DNA from: Rhizophlyctis rosea
Taxonomy: Eukaryota > Chytridiomycota > Chytridiomycetes > Rhizophlyctidales > Rhizophlyctidaceae
Length of the DNA stretch: 28,165 bases
Assembly (NCBI GenBank): GCA_027596075.1
Contig: JADGJC010000431.1
Location: 1 to 28,165 of the forward strand
Direction: 5' to 3'
Shown here: piece after piece, positions 18,727-28,165 of the stretch
Layout: every line of letters starts with the position of its first letter
How positions within the stretch are numbered: position 1 is the stretch's first letter
Notes under the pieces: generated by a model
Told to the model about the DNA's origin: nothing
What the model saw: the letters and a program-made list of their open reading frames with translations, nothing else
The model's database searches: none
Program-made: the position numbers and the translations under genes

Positions 18727-20021
18727 GTAAGACACAATATTGCATCGGCTTGGAAGCGTGAGAATTTCATAGTTATTTGGTGTTACTTCGAGAGGTAAGG
18801 GAGCCTGGAGCATACCGGACCCGTGATTACTCAGGCGATTGCCAGTCCTTTAAATTGACCAGATAGGAGACGTTGTTATGTCCATCTATTCCAATACAAA
18901 TATTTGCTCTCAGGCCAATCCCGTATTGACTTCCGCAGCGGCGACTAGCGATCATCCAGAGGTATCAGACAACGCTCAATTGCAGCTTCCTTGTTGAACT
19001 CAGATCAGCTCATTTCCATAATATTCTAGTTTTGCACTTACATCCAGATCCAGATTCATTCCGTGGCCAATGCCAAAAATTTAAAGCGTTGCCATCCTCA
19101 GGCCGGATACTTTGGACACACGGTCATATCAAGGTGCTGCACCAGTCGCAGGTCGCGATAAGCAGGCGCTGCCAAGAATCACTTCAACGGAATTAGCTGC
19201 CTGAATAGATCCCCATACTTTGGTCATAATGGAATGTTGTCGTGGCTTCAAATAGCGCTTACGCCATATCTTTCCTAAGCAATGGAGGGGATTGGCCTAT
19301 TGTCCCATCCTGTAAGCTGATGTCTTTGTCTCAGGGAGTTTTTTGCATAGTCTGAAAGTCAGGAACATTGTAGATACAAAAGATGGTCTGCATTGGTATA
19401 CGGGTGAGGCACTTAATGTTTTCCCTGGGCTTCTCAATTATTGAATGTACCGTGATATCGATGATCCTGACATGATGGATCAATGCAGATCCGACAACAA
19501 GCTTCTTGTGTTTGTCTTTTTTTGCATGAGCTCACTGGTCACGAAACCGATGCCAAAATATATCACGCCAACCGGTAAGCATCCCAGACGCAACCACCTT
19601 TACAATTTCATCGCCTCCGGCAAATGAGTTTCGAGAAATCAGAAGCCAGTGCCGTCTCCCAAATACAGGCGCTGCATCACCGACTAGCAGGTACTCAGTA
19701 CTATCTTTCACTTGGTCATTGTTTTGCGCAGCAACTCAGTCAAATCGTGCGGAACACCCGACGAACGAAAAGCTGGAACAAAACAAATGATGCAGGACTC
19801 TGTAAAACTGTTCAGGTCAATCTGTGCAATTCTGCTAAGTCACGTACGTACAGTCAAGGATTGTAGTTGTGGTAGACGTTTTCATTACGCTTGCGATATA
19901 TCAAGAATAGCGCCAGCCTTTGATTTTCCTCCTCTCTGGATATATGTCAGTCGTCAACGACACCTATAGACATTGTTTATGCCAACCGGCATGAGGACCT
20001 TGAAGGTATGTGCGAGGAGGC

Positions 20022-20055
20022 AGCGTAAATCGCCCATGAGCGTAAATCGCCCAGT
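20022..20055. repeat. Two-copy 17-bp tandem repeat
   Basis: AGCGTAAATCGCCCATG is followed directly by AGCGTAAATCGCCCAGT; the first 15 bases are identical. Confidence 0.85.
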
Positions 20056-23046
20056 ATTCTTTGGTCAACACAGTTGCTTCCATTTCCACACCCCAAATCC
20101 GAAATGGTTATCTTTGAGCTTCATATTCACACAAGATTCAACATGACCATCCGCATCAATAACATTCCTTACAGTGCACAGGCTGATAATCAACCGTTTG
20201 TCAAAACGTGCATGCTCCAATGATTTCCACGAAATACGGCCGTCAATCTCAAAGTCATCGATCCTTGCAGGCATATATTCGCCAAAAACAAATTGAGCTG
20301 CGACTCTGATGTAGCGACTGACTTCCGGTCAATTCAGACCTTGTCGATCAGCTGCGGCAAAACTACGAGCCAGCGCAAGAGTCGTGTTGCCGGGCATATG
20401 TAGGGCTCCGCGCTCATGAGCCCAACTTCTACTGTCTTGAGGGCCAAGGAGGAAGGAGATAAAGATGTCACATATCAATGCACCTGAATGATCCGCCATG
20501 AACATCAGCAAAAAGCGAAATTGCCAGCCAAGTGGGTACCAACGCGGTGAAACGTTTTGATTTGAGCAGGTTTTTTCCAAGCCGCTCATCAGGAACAAGT
20601 TTATCTTAGATTTGATTGATCCGTCAATAGCTTCCCCAAAAGACAGCAGCTAATGATAGAAGGCAGTCATGTTCCGGAAGTATGTTCATGAGATTGAATA
20701 TGCAAAAAGGGAGCCAAAGCGTTTTGGTTGGTACATGTGAGCAATGCTTGAGATTGGACAGGACGCATCCCATGGCGGTTCAGTGAGACCGAACGATGTG
20801 CCATTCGGACACGGTATACACTCGCCCGCATTTCTTGTGTCGTGATGTCATCGAGAGACAACAAGTGTTGGCGTGAAATAAGAGTACCGGATTCGTCAAG
20901 CGATGGAGCTCAGTGCAGTGGCTGTAGCGGTTATCCCAGACTATCCTTCTACTACCACAACTTGTACAAACCAGCAGCTTAGAAGAGCCATGAGAGGACT
21001 TTGCTTTTGCTGTCAACGGTCTTCACCCAGTACTTATGGCGCTGGACATTGGCATGTCGAATCATCAGTGATTTGTGAATCTCTTTGCATTGATGCAACT
21101 GCAGCATGCGCTGCTCTCACCTAAGACATGACAGATATACACAAAGCGTATTACAGCCAGCATGAATGACCTCCCCAACCGGTGTGATTACAACAAAATG
21201 CTACTTAATGATGCAAGCAGGGCGCTGACTCAGTCCTCATGGTGGAACTCACCGCGCAAAACCTTGGCAGACGCCAATAACTCATCAAATCCGAGCGGGG
21301 AGTATGATGGGCATGGTCATCTGCTTTGATAGTTGAAAAGAAAGCTCCGATGTCAACTTTGGTGAGTATGATATTCTTTTCCTTTTATTGCTTGAAATCC
21401 GCCATTCCCTTCAAAGCTGGATCAAAAATGTGCGCTCCACACTGCATAACAAAATTGTACGGCCGCGGTCATCGTCCATTTGCTCCAATGTTGGCAACTT
21501 TGATGACCCAAGCGATTCAACCAGCACACGATTGTTGGAGCTTGAGCAAACTAAGCGGTTGTCTGCAAGGCCTCACGCCCGTAAACCCAAACAGGAACGC
21601 ACCTATGTTGATATTGATATCGTTTGTCCGCACTATCACCTGGTTGATGAGGAACCTGTGCACAATGCGTCGAGCGAAAAGTGAATGGTTAAATACAGCA
21701 GTATGCGAACACTGGTGAAGCGCTGATTGAACGTAAAGGTTTCACCGTTGATTGGTCATGTCCCTCGCATCTAGTTACGATGGCTGAATGGAAAATCAAG
21801 CATTGAAGTTGATTCGAAAAAAAGGGACATAACAATTGTCTGGTAAGTCAGTCCACATGCTGTCAACTTGAGACGCTCAATATCCAGGTAGACTCCGATG
21901 AAGTCTGCCTTGAGTATCAACAGCATGTGCGAGGAAGGTCGAATGTATTGGACGCAACGGAGAGGGACTAAATGCGATCTTCGCATTGCCGCTTCTTCCA
22001 TTATGCACATCCTCAAAGTCGCACAACCTCCATATTTTCATTCCATTGAGCTTCAAACACGCTTCAAGGTTCTTGTTTGGAAGCAGAAAGCCAACTCTTT
22101 GAAGGATACATGAGGATACGAAATTCGCCGAGCACTGCTTTCACGTGGCTCGTGAGGCAGGGAAAATTACCACCAAGAGCGATGTCATTTTTTTGCGATT
22201 GTAGGTCATCAAACGCAACAACAGGCTCCTCCGGCATACCAACCAACTATTTGTACCAATCCTTATAGCAATGTTTGCATTCGAACGAGAATTATGAAAG
22301 GATCATGCAACTCTTGGAGCACTTGCAGCAGTCAAACAATTTGGGATGTGGTGCTCGGCTCCACTCAGGCACTCCTGCAGGCCCGTGTCCGGCACTGTGG
22401 ACTTCGGCTTTGCCGCCAAGCGCTTTCAACTCCCTGGCATCCACTGCATCCTTGGGTTGGGCCGGCGGACAGCTCAGGCCCAACCGAATGAGTCACATTC
22501 CGGCTTCGTCGCCTCTTTGGGCGATGAATTGGGGTCTTCTTGGGGTGCATCAGGGTGAAACTCTTGAGACCCACCGACTCCCTGGGTCGGATAGGGCAAG
22601 TAAGGCAAAACTGGTGTGCTTGGCTCAATCGGTTTGTGTACATTTTGCTGAGCTTGACCGGGAAAAGTGGGTAAAGAAGTACCATAACCTGACGATCATT
22701 AGCCCAAATTGTTAGGACGGCTCCGAATGCATTCAGTCTCTTGGTGCCGCGTCGAACCAAAGCCTACTAAAGCCTGGCTTGAATTGAGGTCTTCTGAGCA
22801 ACTCTGGCAAACCCATCCCCGCTGACACCGGTGGTAGCAGATAACGCATCAACGATAGTCCGCATGTAGGGGTGAAATGCACTTCAGAGTGAGAAGGAAA
22901 GAGCGTGGGCGAGACGCCGAAGCGCCCATTCCAGATTCCAGAAAGAACACGCAAGAATCATTGAAAACGAAAACTGGGGGGTTAGCTTATTAGATTGAAG
23001 TCGTATTCCGGTCACGCTCAATGCTTCAACAACTCTTATTGCAAAT

Positions 23047-23451
23047 ATGGCAGCTGTACAACAATTTGATTGGCAAGCGGTTTATTCCACTCATCCATCC
23101 GCTAGTCAGGCTAATCCAGCGGCCAACGAATCTTTCAATTGTATATTAGAAAGTTCAGACTATAACTTTTGCCGTTCTGATGCTTGCACTGCCAAACTCT
23201 GCCGTACCGCATTTACTGAACCGACTGCCGGTGTTGTTCAAACACGCATTCAAGAATCTTATCCACTTGGCTCTTCCCCACTAGTACGCCCGGCACGCAA
23301 TCTTCTGCAAAAAAGAAAAACTATGACTTACTCGCAACCCCCCCGCATACCGGAGAGTCCATTCCACGGCTTCCTTTTTGCAACTGTCCTGTTGCCTGCC
23401 GTCTGCCTCATAATCATGGCTCCAGCAAAAATAAAGCATGATTTGTGCTGA
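23047..23451 (+). CDS. Hypothetical 134-residue ORF
   Basis: Opens MAAVQQFDWQAVYSTHPS after an A-rich leader and is polar, with several cysteines (CILESSDYNFC; CTAKLC), ending in a hydrophobic tail (FLFATVLLPAVCLIIMA). The start context and residue mix are better than in neighbouring ORFs, but no domain is recognised and the downstream part could be intronic. It may be a transposon-derived first exon or chance. Confidence 0.2.
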   Translation: MAAVQQFDWQAVYSTHPSASQANPAANESFNCILESSDYNFCRSDACTAKLCRTAFTEPTAGVVQTRIQESYPLGSSPLVRPARNLLQKRKTMTYSQPPRIPESPFHGFLFATVLLPAVCLIIMAPAKIKHDLC

Positions 23452-24636
23452 ACAGCGGCCGATGATCCGAAAAGATGTCGGGATAGGGATTCTAATGGAA
23501 AATAATGTGATCCACATGATGCACCACCAAAGTGCAACTGCGAATCATCTGAGCAATTTGCTTTAGACAGTCCAGCTGAAAGGTAGGTGTTGTCTGCCCA
23601 TTAATACTCAATGTCAGTATATGCATGAAAGCAAGTTCTCATTTCGCATATCCGAGCGTCTGAAAGCCCTCGGAAAAAAGATGCCATTGCTAACCAGAGG
23701 TAGCTTCCGAACCCAGCAGAGTGCGACGATTAGATGTTATGTATAGCGATGGAGTGCATAGAGATGGGAATTGTATAGGTGGAGAATGTCGCCCGCCCAA
23801 TTCAGAGCTATTCAGAGGTCCCATTATGTAGTTTCCACGGCAAAACCAGAGATACAGCCTCGACCATTGCGTCCCACATGTGCGCAATACGTCCGTATGC
23901 GACAGATTGCACATCGTGCAGCCGATTTGACTGATTGGAGCTATGCAGCAGCTACCCATCCCTGAGTTTTCCGCAAGATATTTTATGAAGCATTTTGAGC
24001 ATATGCTGCCCCCACGAATCCATATTTCGAATGCTCAGCATGGTGGTTTCGCCACCGCTCAATGGGCTCCAGCTGTCGACCAGAATTGACATAGTCTTGT
24101 ATACCGTACTATTCACCATTTTATGGGCTGCTTTGCTTTGTGCAACTGAAGGACAAGAAACGGGCTATAGAAGGTAGCATAACGCTCATGACGCTCGAGC
24201 GCTCGACACGGAAATGAAAACCTGTAGGGCCTCACCGACTCAAACACTCAAAAAGGTGAAGAAGCGAGGTATTCAAAAGAACAACGGAAGCAATTGCAAT
24301 GGCCTTCTTTCACTCTCAAATAAGTGCCGCATTGAACCAGTTCTTATGTTCGCTTCAGTCGTCGTTTATCCTTTTTTCCCCACCATCACCCGCCGATCAG
24401 CTCTTTACCTTCATGTTTGGCTGTGCTTTCTCTTACCTCTACCCGTGTTTGTTGTCTTGTACAAAGCCGGCTTAGCAGCATTCCACGTTAAGCACAAGGT
24501 CCGACTCACAAGACCTAAGCAGAAAAGCATAAGACGAGCTTCTCCCAGTTACAGTCATTGCATTGCTTGATTATACCCGGGCGCCCCCCTCCCAAGGTTT
24601 TGCTCATACTTTGCAAGTCAAGTCGGCAATCCATTT

Positions 24637-25310
24637 CTATCTGACTATGGCATCCCTTTCTTTATCTCCCATAAGAGCATCATTTTGGTACACAGCAAGT
24701 CCCTCCGCAATAAAGGATCCGAACGTCGTGAGTTCTTCAAAGAACTCAAGTAGCCCTTCAAACTCCTTGAGATGTATGCTAGGCGGCGGGATATCGGAAA
24801 TCGCGGACCCTTGGAGGGTGCGATCGTCCGGTCTTCACTGTGAAACAGTCAGCGCCACAAAGGTAGTGAGATAGAAAAACCCGCATGTGAGGGGACAACT
24901 GAAATAGGGAGCCCGTGGGTAGGTGAATCCCCCATCAAGCTTGATTGTTGCAGGCAACAAGACACACGACCTTGCAGTGCGCCAAATTTGCAAAAATTAG
25001 CAGTTGCATCCAGCCGTTTGCTCGCTGGAATGAAATAGAAACATCATTGTAGGAAGATATGGCATGTTTCACTTGACCTGCAGTATGTCATTGTGTGTAC
25101 GACTTGGTTTACATAGGTTACAAACTCCAAAAAGGTGGGAAAAGAAGGACCAGGGTCTCTCCAAATCAATCGGATAGGAGTGATGGCAGAGGTTAAAACT
25201 GTTATTAGGTCTCCTACGAGGATTACATCTTGAACAAGATCATTCATGGAAAAACAAACCAGAAGAAGTGAAAATTGAGGCAGTCCAATCCGAATCAGGG
25301 TTCTTTGCAT
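24637..25310 (-). CDS. Possible exons of an unrecognised minus-strand gene
   Basis: Three protein-like pieces lie in order. (1) 25310 down to about 25090: LLLVCFSMNDLVQDVILVGD, ending TPIRLIWRDPGPSFPTFLEF. (2) 25024-24971 (54 nt): RANGWMQLLIFANLAHCK, preceded by an excellent acceptor (tttctatttcattccag). (3) 24834-24637: IHLKEFEGLLEFFEELTTFG ... ALMGDKERDAIVR-stop, preceded by ctgactgtttcacag. Piece 1 has membrane-helix-like hydrophobicity. Phases between pieces 2 and 3 do not close cleanly with the best acceptor, so it may be decayed or incompletely understood. Confidence 0.27.
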
Positions 25311-26011
25311 GGAACTGGCGTATGTGGCTTACCTAGCCATACGCCACAGTCTCAACTCAAGCTGACTAAGCGGGCTACGGAAAGTGGGTGATCAGTCCCA
25401 CCCTGATTCTCGAGTTTCCACCCTTGTCTTTCTGCCTCACTTCCATTCGCAATTTTCACGGCGTCGGTACCAACAGCGATCAGAACGTCGTATTCTTCTC
25501 CGTATCCGGTTTGTCCCATCAATTGCTCACTCGCTTGGAACTTGGAAGTGCAATTCAGCGTCTTATATTGGCTCTTGGTATGTTGCACCTCAGGGCGTTG
25601 CAGTGTCGGCTCGCCGTTTCTCACACCCCATGATGCACTAAAACCTTTATCACACAGCGGCCAGCAACACACAACACCCGCACATACATGCCACTGCACC
25701 TCGCCTCCATAAGACCGTAGTCATAAGATTGTTTTCATAAGACTGTATTCATAAGACCGTAGCCGACGACTCCTCAACCAGCAGCGTTGAGTTCTAGAAG
25801 GGTGAGTTTGCGACAAATCCGCGAGGGTTTAGTGATTTCCTGCGTTCATCCAAAGTTCATCCAAGGCTTTCCGTATCTAATAAGCACTTCCTCCACCAGT
25901 GCTCGCAACGTCGCTATCCTTCTTCTATATCTATATCACGGCCCCGTCCGATTCTGCAGAACGTGCATGGCACCTTGCCAAGCATAAAAGTCGGATCGAT
26001 GTCTGGAGTGT
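25311..26011. other. Non-coding stretch with a tandem repeat
   Basis: No convincing gene. Positions 25384-25640 are open in more than one frame on both strands without recognisable protein text. It contains the 14-bp tandem repeat at 25709-25764 and borders the first MITE-like element. Confidence 0.45.
25709..25764. repeat. Four-copy 14-bp tandem repeat (ATAAGACCGTAGTC)
   Basis: Units start at 25709, 25723, 25737 and 25751: ATAAGACCGTAGTC, ATAAGATTGTTTTC, ATAAGACTGTATTC and ATAAGACCGTAGCC. The outer units are nearly identical while the middle ones diverge, mostly by C-to-T changes. Confidence 0.9.
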
Positions 26012-26158
26012 AGAACAACCTCGTGGCACATATGGCGTACCCTCTTTTTGAGGGGATGGCTATTGCGGGAGCCGTAAAACAGCATCGCTTTTAGCCAGAG
26101 CGGGGGACAGAGTTTCGGTTAACCAGGCCTGTCCCACCTTGTGTCATAAGGTTGTTCT
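26012..26158. mobile_element. MITE-like element, copy 1 (147 bp)
   Basis: Bounded by a perfect 10-bp terminal inverted repeat, AGAACAACCT (26012-26021) and AGGTTGTTCT (26149-26158). Inside are a CCCTC-TTTTT-GAGGG hairpin (26040-26054), a GGGACAG...CTGTCCC inverted repeat (26104-26110 with 26129-26135) and a GGTTAACC palindrome in its loop. There is no coding capacity and no clear target-site duplication. A closely similar copy lies 205 bp downstream in the same orientation. Confidence 0.65.
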
Positions 26159-26363
26159 GCGCGCGAAGCACAGGGAAATCTTGTCGGATGCCTTGCATCC
26201 CGGCAGTGGGGGTTGGCAATTTCGAGTACCTGTGCTCCCAGTGTCGAGTGAGAAGAGCAATTGGGGTTGGCAGCTCTTCTCCCGGCATTGTAGTTCATTT
26301 GAAAGATTTTTCTGTCGCCCTCATCACCGACACATCTTACAAATCACCATGAAATGAGAAGGG

Positions 26364-26513
26364 AAGCAACCTTGCGGCGTGCATAAGGCATACCCTCTTT
26401 TTGAGGGGAGGGCTATTGCGGGAGCCGTAAAAAAGCATCGCTTTTAGCTGGGGCGGGGGACAGTGTTTCGGTTAACCAGGCCTGTCCCACTTTGCTGTCC
26501 CCGAGGTTGTCTT
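26364..26513. mobile_element. MITE-like element, copy 2 (150 bp)
   Basis: Aligned with copy 1 over its whole length with scattered substitutions. It keeps the CCCTC-TTTTT-GAGGG hairpin (26393-26407), AAAAGC-ATC-GCTTTT, the GGGACAG...CTGTCCC pair (26457-26463 with 26482-26488) and the GGTTAACC palindrome. The ends are weaker inverted repeats (AAGCAACCT ... AGGTTGTCTT). Conservation of both sides of the stems suggests that foldback structure is part of the element. Confidence 0.65.
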
Positions 26514-27115
26514 CCACGAAATGAGCATGGATTGGGTTGTTGAGTTCACGGTTGTGAACAAGTCAAGACCTCATTTCGCAAAGTGGTGATGAGTAGGATG
26601 TCGTCCAAAGGGATTTTCTTCTCTCCAATTCTGGAGAGTCAAAGGTACGCGTCCCTTGCTACGTGCATGTACAACATGTGCAGTTACTGACTTTCGTACT
26701 TTATTCCATCAACGCACTGCGTCGGGGCCGTTACGTCTGCAGGGGTGTTCTTCCGTTGTTTTAAATGGTATGTGTGTATCCTGATGGACCTATTGCAATC
26801 CAACGTTCCACTAAGTGATTTTTGCAGCATGCAAAGACGGAGTATATCGGCCAGCTATCTGCTGTTTGGACTACAACCGGTCATACAAGTCCTCGCAAGC
26901 CTTCTTTGAACTTCAATGTTGGGCAGTTTATGTATGTGTCGTCAAGTCATGCAGCTCGTTCTTTAACGGGATTGTTAATCATTGCCATTTCACTGCAGAC
27001 TCCATCCCAAAATCAACCATATGCCCAATGAGCGCTCAACGGGCATGAAAAGCCAACGGGCGCCCGGCTATGCTTTTCCTAGAGTGTCCGTAGGGCGAAA
27101 TGGGGTTGGTTGTCA
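26514..27115. other. Non-coding stretch between MITE-like copy 2 and the 27.1-kb hairpin
   Basis: No convincing gene. It contains a small GTTCAC-GGTT-GTGAAC hairpin at 26544-26559. Confidence 0.45.
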
Positions 27116-27169
27116 ATTGAGCCCCCTCATTTGCGTGCTTGCTGAGTGCTTCGGCATAGGGGGCTCAAT
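27116..27169. repeat. Perfect 12-bp-arm inverted repeat with 30-nt loop
   Basis: ATTGAGCCCCCT (27116-27127) pairs exactly with AGGGGGCTCAAT (27158-27169). The GC-rich stem should be stable as RNA or as a cruciform. It could be the foldback core of an element or a structured RNA; no adjoining gene explains it. Confidence 0.85.
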
Positions 27170-27538
27170 GAATGAAGTCGGCAGATTACCCAATCAATGC
27201 CCCTGATCGGCGCATCGATTGTGCGACCTGCACGACGCGCTCATTTGGCAACCACCCCATTCCACCAAACAGGCACCCCAGAACGTGTCTTCAAGAAGCA
27301 CAAGCGCCAACATCATCCGACGTGCACTCTGGGAGACATACTGCTTGGGCGTCCGTCCCTCCGGCGTCCTTCGCCCGCCCACCTCTGCTTCCCCATCCTC
27401 CACCCCTTACCATCCACCCGTTCAATGTCCACCAACCATTACGGTGCAAGGCAGAGCGGTGGAATCGCCTATGTTGCGTGAGCAAAGGCCGAACACTAAG
27501 TCAGGAAAGATTCGAAACTAAGTGAGAACTAACAAAAG
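27170..27538. other. Non-coding stretch, pyrimidine-rich centre
   Basis: Several overlapping short ORFs, none protein-like. On the minus strand (the sense of the retrotransposon to the right), 27381-27410 is strongly purine-rich and could be polypurine-tract-like, but no LTR boundary next to it could be fixed. Confidence 0.35.
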
Positions 27539-27667
27539 AGCCTAAGGCTAGAGGTGGACTTCTGTATATTCATTCGGATAACGAGACAAGGGGGAGTCTC
27601 GTTAGCGATCAGGTTATAGTACAAAGTCCAAACATCTCTATCCTAAGTCCAATGTTGCACATTGGAC
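27539..27667. repeat. Cluster of three perfect inverted repeats downstream of the Ty3-type ORF
   Basis: AGCCT-A-AGGCT at 27539-27549; TAACGAGAC (27579-27587) with GTCTCGTTA (27596-27604); GTCCAATGT (27647-27655) with ACATTGGAC (27659-27667). This lies just past the stop codon of the retrotransposon reading frame, so it is probably its 3' untranslated region or LTR. LTR ends were not identified. Confidence 0.6.
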
Positions 27668-27675
27668 GCGGTAAA

Positions 27676-28165
27676 TCAATCACAATCATGCGGCGATATT
27701 TGACCAGGGTCAGAGAATAAATTGCTAGCCGGTGGCGCAGCTCCGGCTAAACTATCTCCATCTAGGCATGTGAAACGCGTCGTTGCACTACTGGGGTCTA
27801 TGTCTAATCTATGGACTATGGTACTGACTGTTGTCACAATGTCGCGGTGACGTTGCGGCGTACGGAGGTGAGGGGGGTCATCGATGGCGGGAGCGTTAGG
27901 GTATTGGCAATGGTAGTCGGCGCGGATGTCGGGATGGAGTTTGTCGTAAGGTTTCCAAGTAGGGTCATTGTAGCCTTGCCATTTGACGAGGTAGCGGAGC
28001 TTATTGCGGTACCGCTGAGAGTCGAGGATGTCTTCAATGGCGTATTCCTCTTCGCCTTCGGCGTCGGCGGGGATGGCGGGACCAAGCCCAGGAGCGATGC
28101 GGGACGGAAATAACGATTGGTCGGAGGAGTCGTACGGGCAAAGGAGGTTGACGTGGAAAGCGTTG
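27676..28165 (-). CDS. Ty3/gypsy chromovirus polyprotein, C-terminal part (integrase tail plus chromodomain)
   Basis: An open frame entering from the right edge, with stop TGA at 27678-27676, 162 residues visible. It begins NAFHVNLLCPYD, the integrase C-terminal GPY/F-type module (usual form FHVSLLKPY). Then comes a chromodomain: EEEYAIEDILDSQRYRNK, LRYLVKWQGYNDPTWKPYD, with the aromatic-cage Tyr and Trp residues and the YLVKW-x-GY core conserved. Chromodomain-bearing Ty3 elements (chromoviruses) use it to bind histone marks and steer integration. The frame is intact as far as seen and continues ~90 residues beyond the chromodomain core. Gag, protease, RT, RNase H and the integrase core lie beyond the window. 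A plus-strand ORF over the same bases is a shadow. Confidence 0.88.
   Translation of the reverse strand, partial: NAFHVNLLCPYDSSDQSLFPSRIAPGLGPAIPADAEGEEEYAIEDILDSQRYRNKLRYLVKWQGYNDPTWKPYDKLHPDIRADYHCQYPNAPAIDDPPHLRTPQRHRDIVTTVSTIVHRLDIDPSSATTRFTCLDGDSLAGAAPPASNLFSDPGQISPHDCD

Larger units (their letters stand above)
18727..24636. other. Long gene-poor region
   Basis: About 5.9 kb in which I see no intact gene. ORFs are all under ~150 codons, in shifting frames on both strands. There is one short tandem repeat (20022-20055). A patch at about 22340-22560 is visibly more GC-rich than its surroundings and carries three overlapping open plus frames. Weak transposase-like text occurs near 20330-20598 (minus). 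The pattern fits decayed repeats, but no element could be delimited. Confidence 0.5.

Noticed and set aside
24181..24210. GCTCGAGC-type palindromes near 24192
   Set aside because: Short overlapping palindromes from a CGCTCG-like repeat; too short to claim function.
27811..28113. 100-residue plus-strand ORF at the right end
   Set aside because: It is antisense to the chromodomain-bearing retrotransposon frame, which has clear family motifs.
1..28165. tRNA, rRNA, CRISPR array or bacterial operon features
   Set aside because: None seen on either strand; the introns and gene types are eukaryotic, and the short tandem repeats lack CRISPR spacer structure.

Overview
The window looks like nuclear DNA of an early-diverging (probably chytrid-like, zoosporic) fungus. 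The main reason is a large PI3K-like kinase gene interrupted by eleven short GT-AG introns, most of them 61-86 nt, several with CTGAC-type branch sites. A fungal-style F-box protein, a short-chain dehydrogenase and a chromodomain-bearing Ty3-type retrotransposon fit the same picture. The group assignment is inference; no rRNA or other taxonomic marker is present.

Left part (1-14158), gene-dense. A nearly pure G+C stretch (1-105), probably an assembly edge, leads into the 3' end of an unrecognised acidic-tailed gene on the plus strand (about 145-822), readable only with two frame changes. An F-box/LRR-like gene lies on the minus strand (1622-2821). It is divergent from the centrepiece, a complete TEL1/ATM checkpoint kinase gene (3453-13383, plus strand). 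I assembled TEL1 from 12 exons: a 17-codon first exon carrying half of the TAN motif, a long helical-repeat region, FAT, kinase and FATC. It includes a 16-nt microexon that encodes the ATP-binding lysine, and a single frame break in a poly-G tract. A two-exon gene for a 110-residue hydrophilic protein (13747-14158, minus) converges on it.

Right part (14159-28165), gene-poor. The only confident host gene is a short-chain dehydrogenase (17409-18299, minus), with a possible small membrane protein ORF upstream. The rest is mostly non-coding sequence with weak traces of decayed transposons (copia-integrase-like at 14.9 kb, PiggyBac-like at 16.0-16.6 kb), possible exons on the minus strand near 24.6-25.3 kb, short tandem repeats, two same-orientation copies of a 147-150 bp MITE-like element (26012-26158 and 26364-26513), and a perfect 12-bp-arm hairpin (27116-27169). 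The window ends inside the 3' end of a Ty3/gypsy chromovirus on the minus strand (integrase GPY/F-type tail plus chromodomain, 27676-28165).

The most unusual signal is base composition. Within the single TEL1 gene the coding strand switches between C-rich/G-poor blocks and G-rich/C-poor blocks several times, with matching synonymous-codon switches. This creates many long but spurious antisense ORFs, and the one frame break sits in the most G-rich block.
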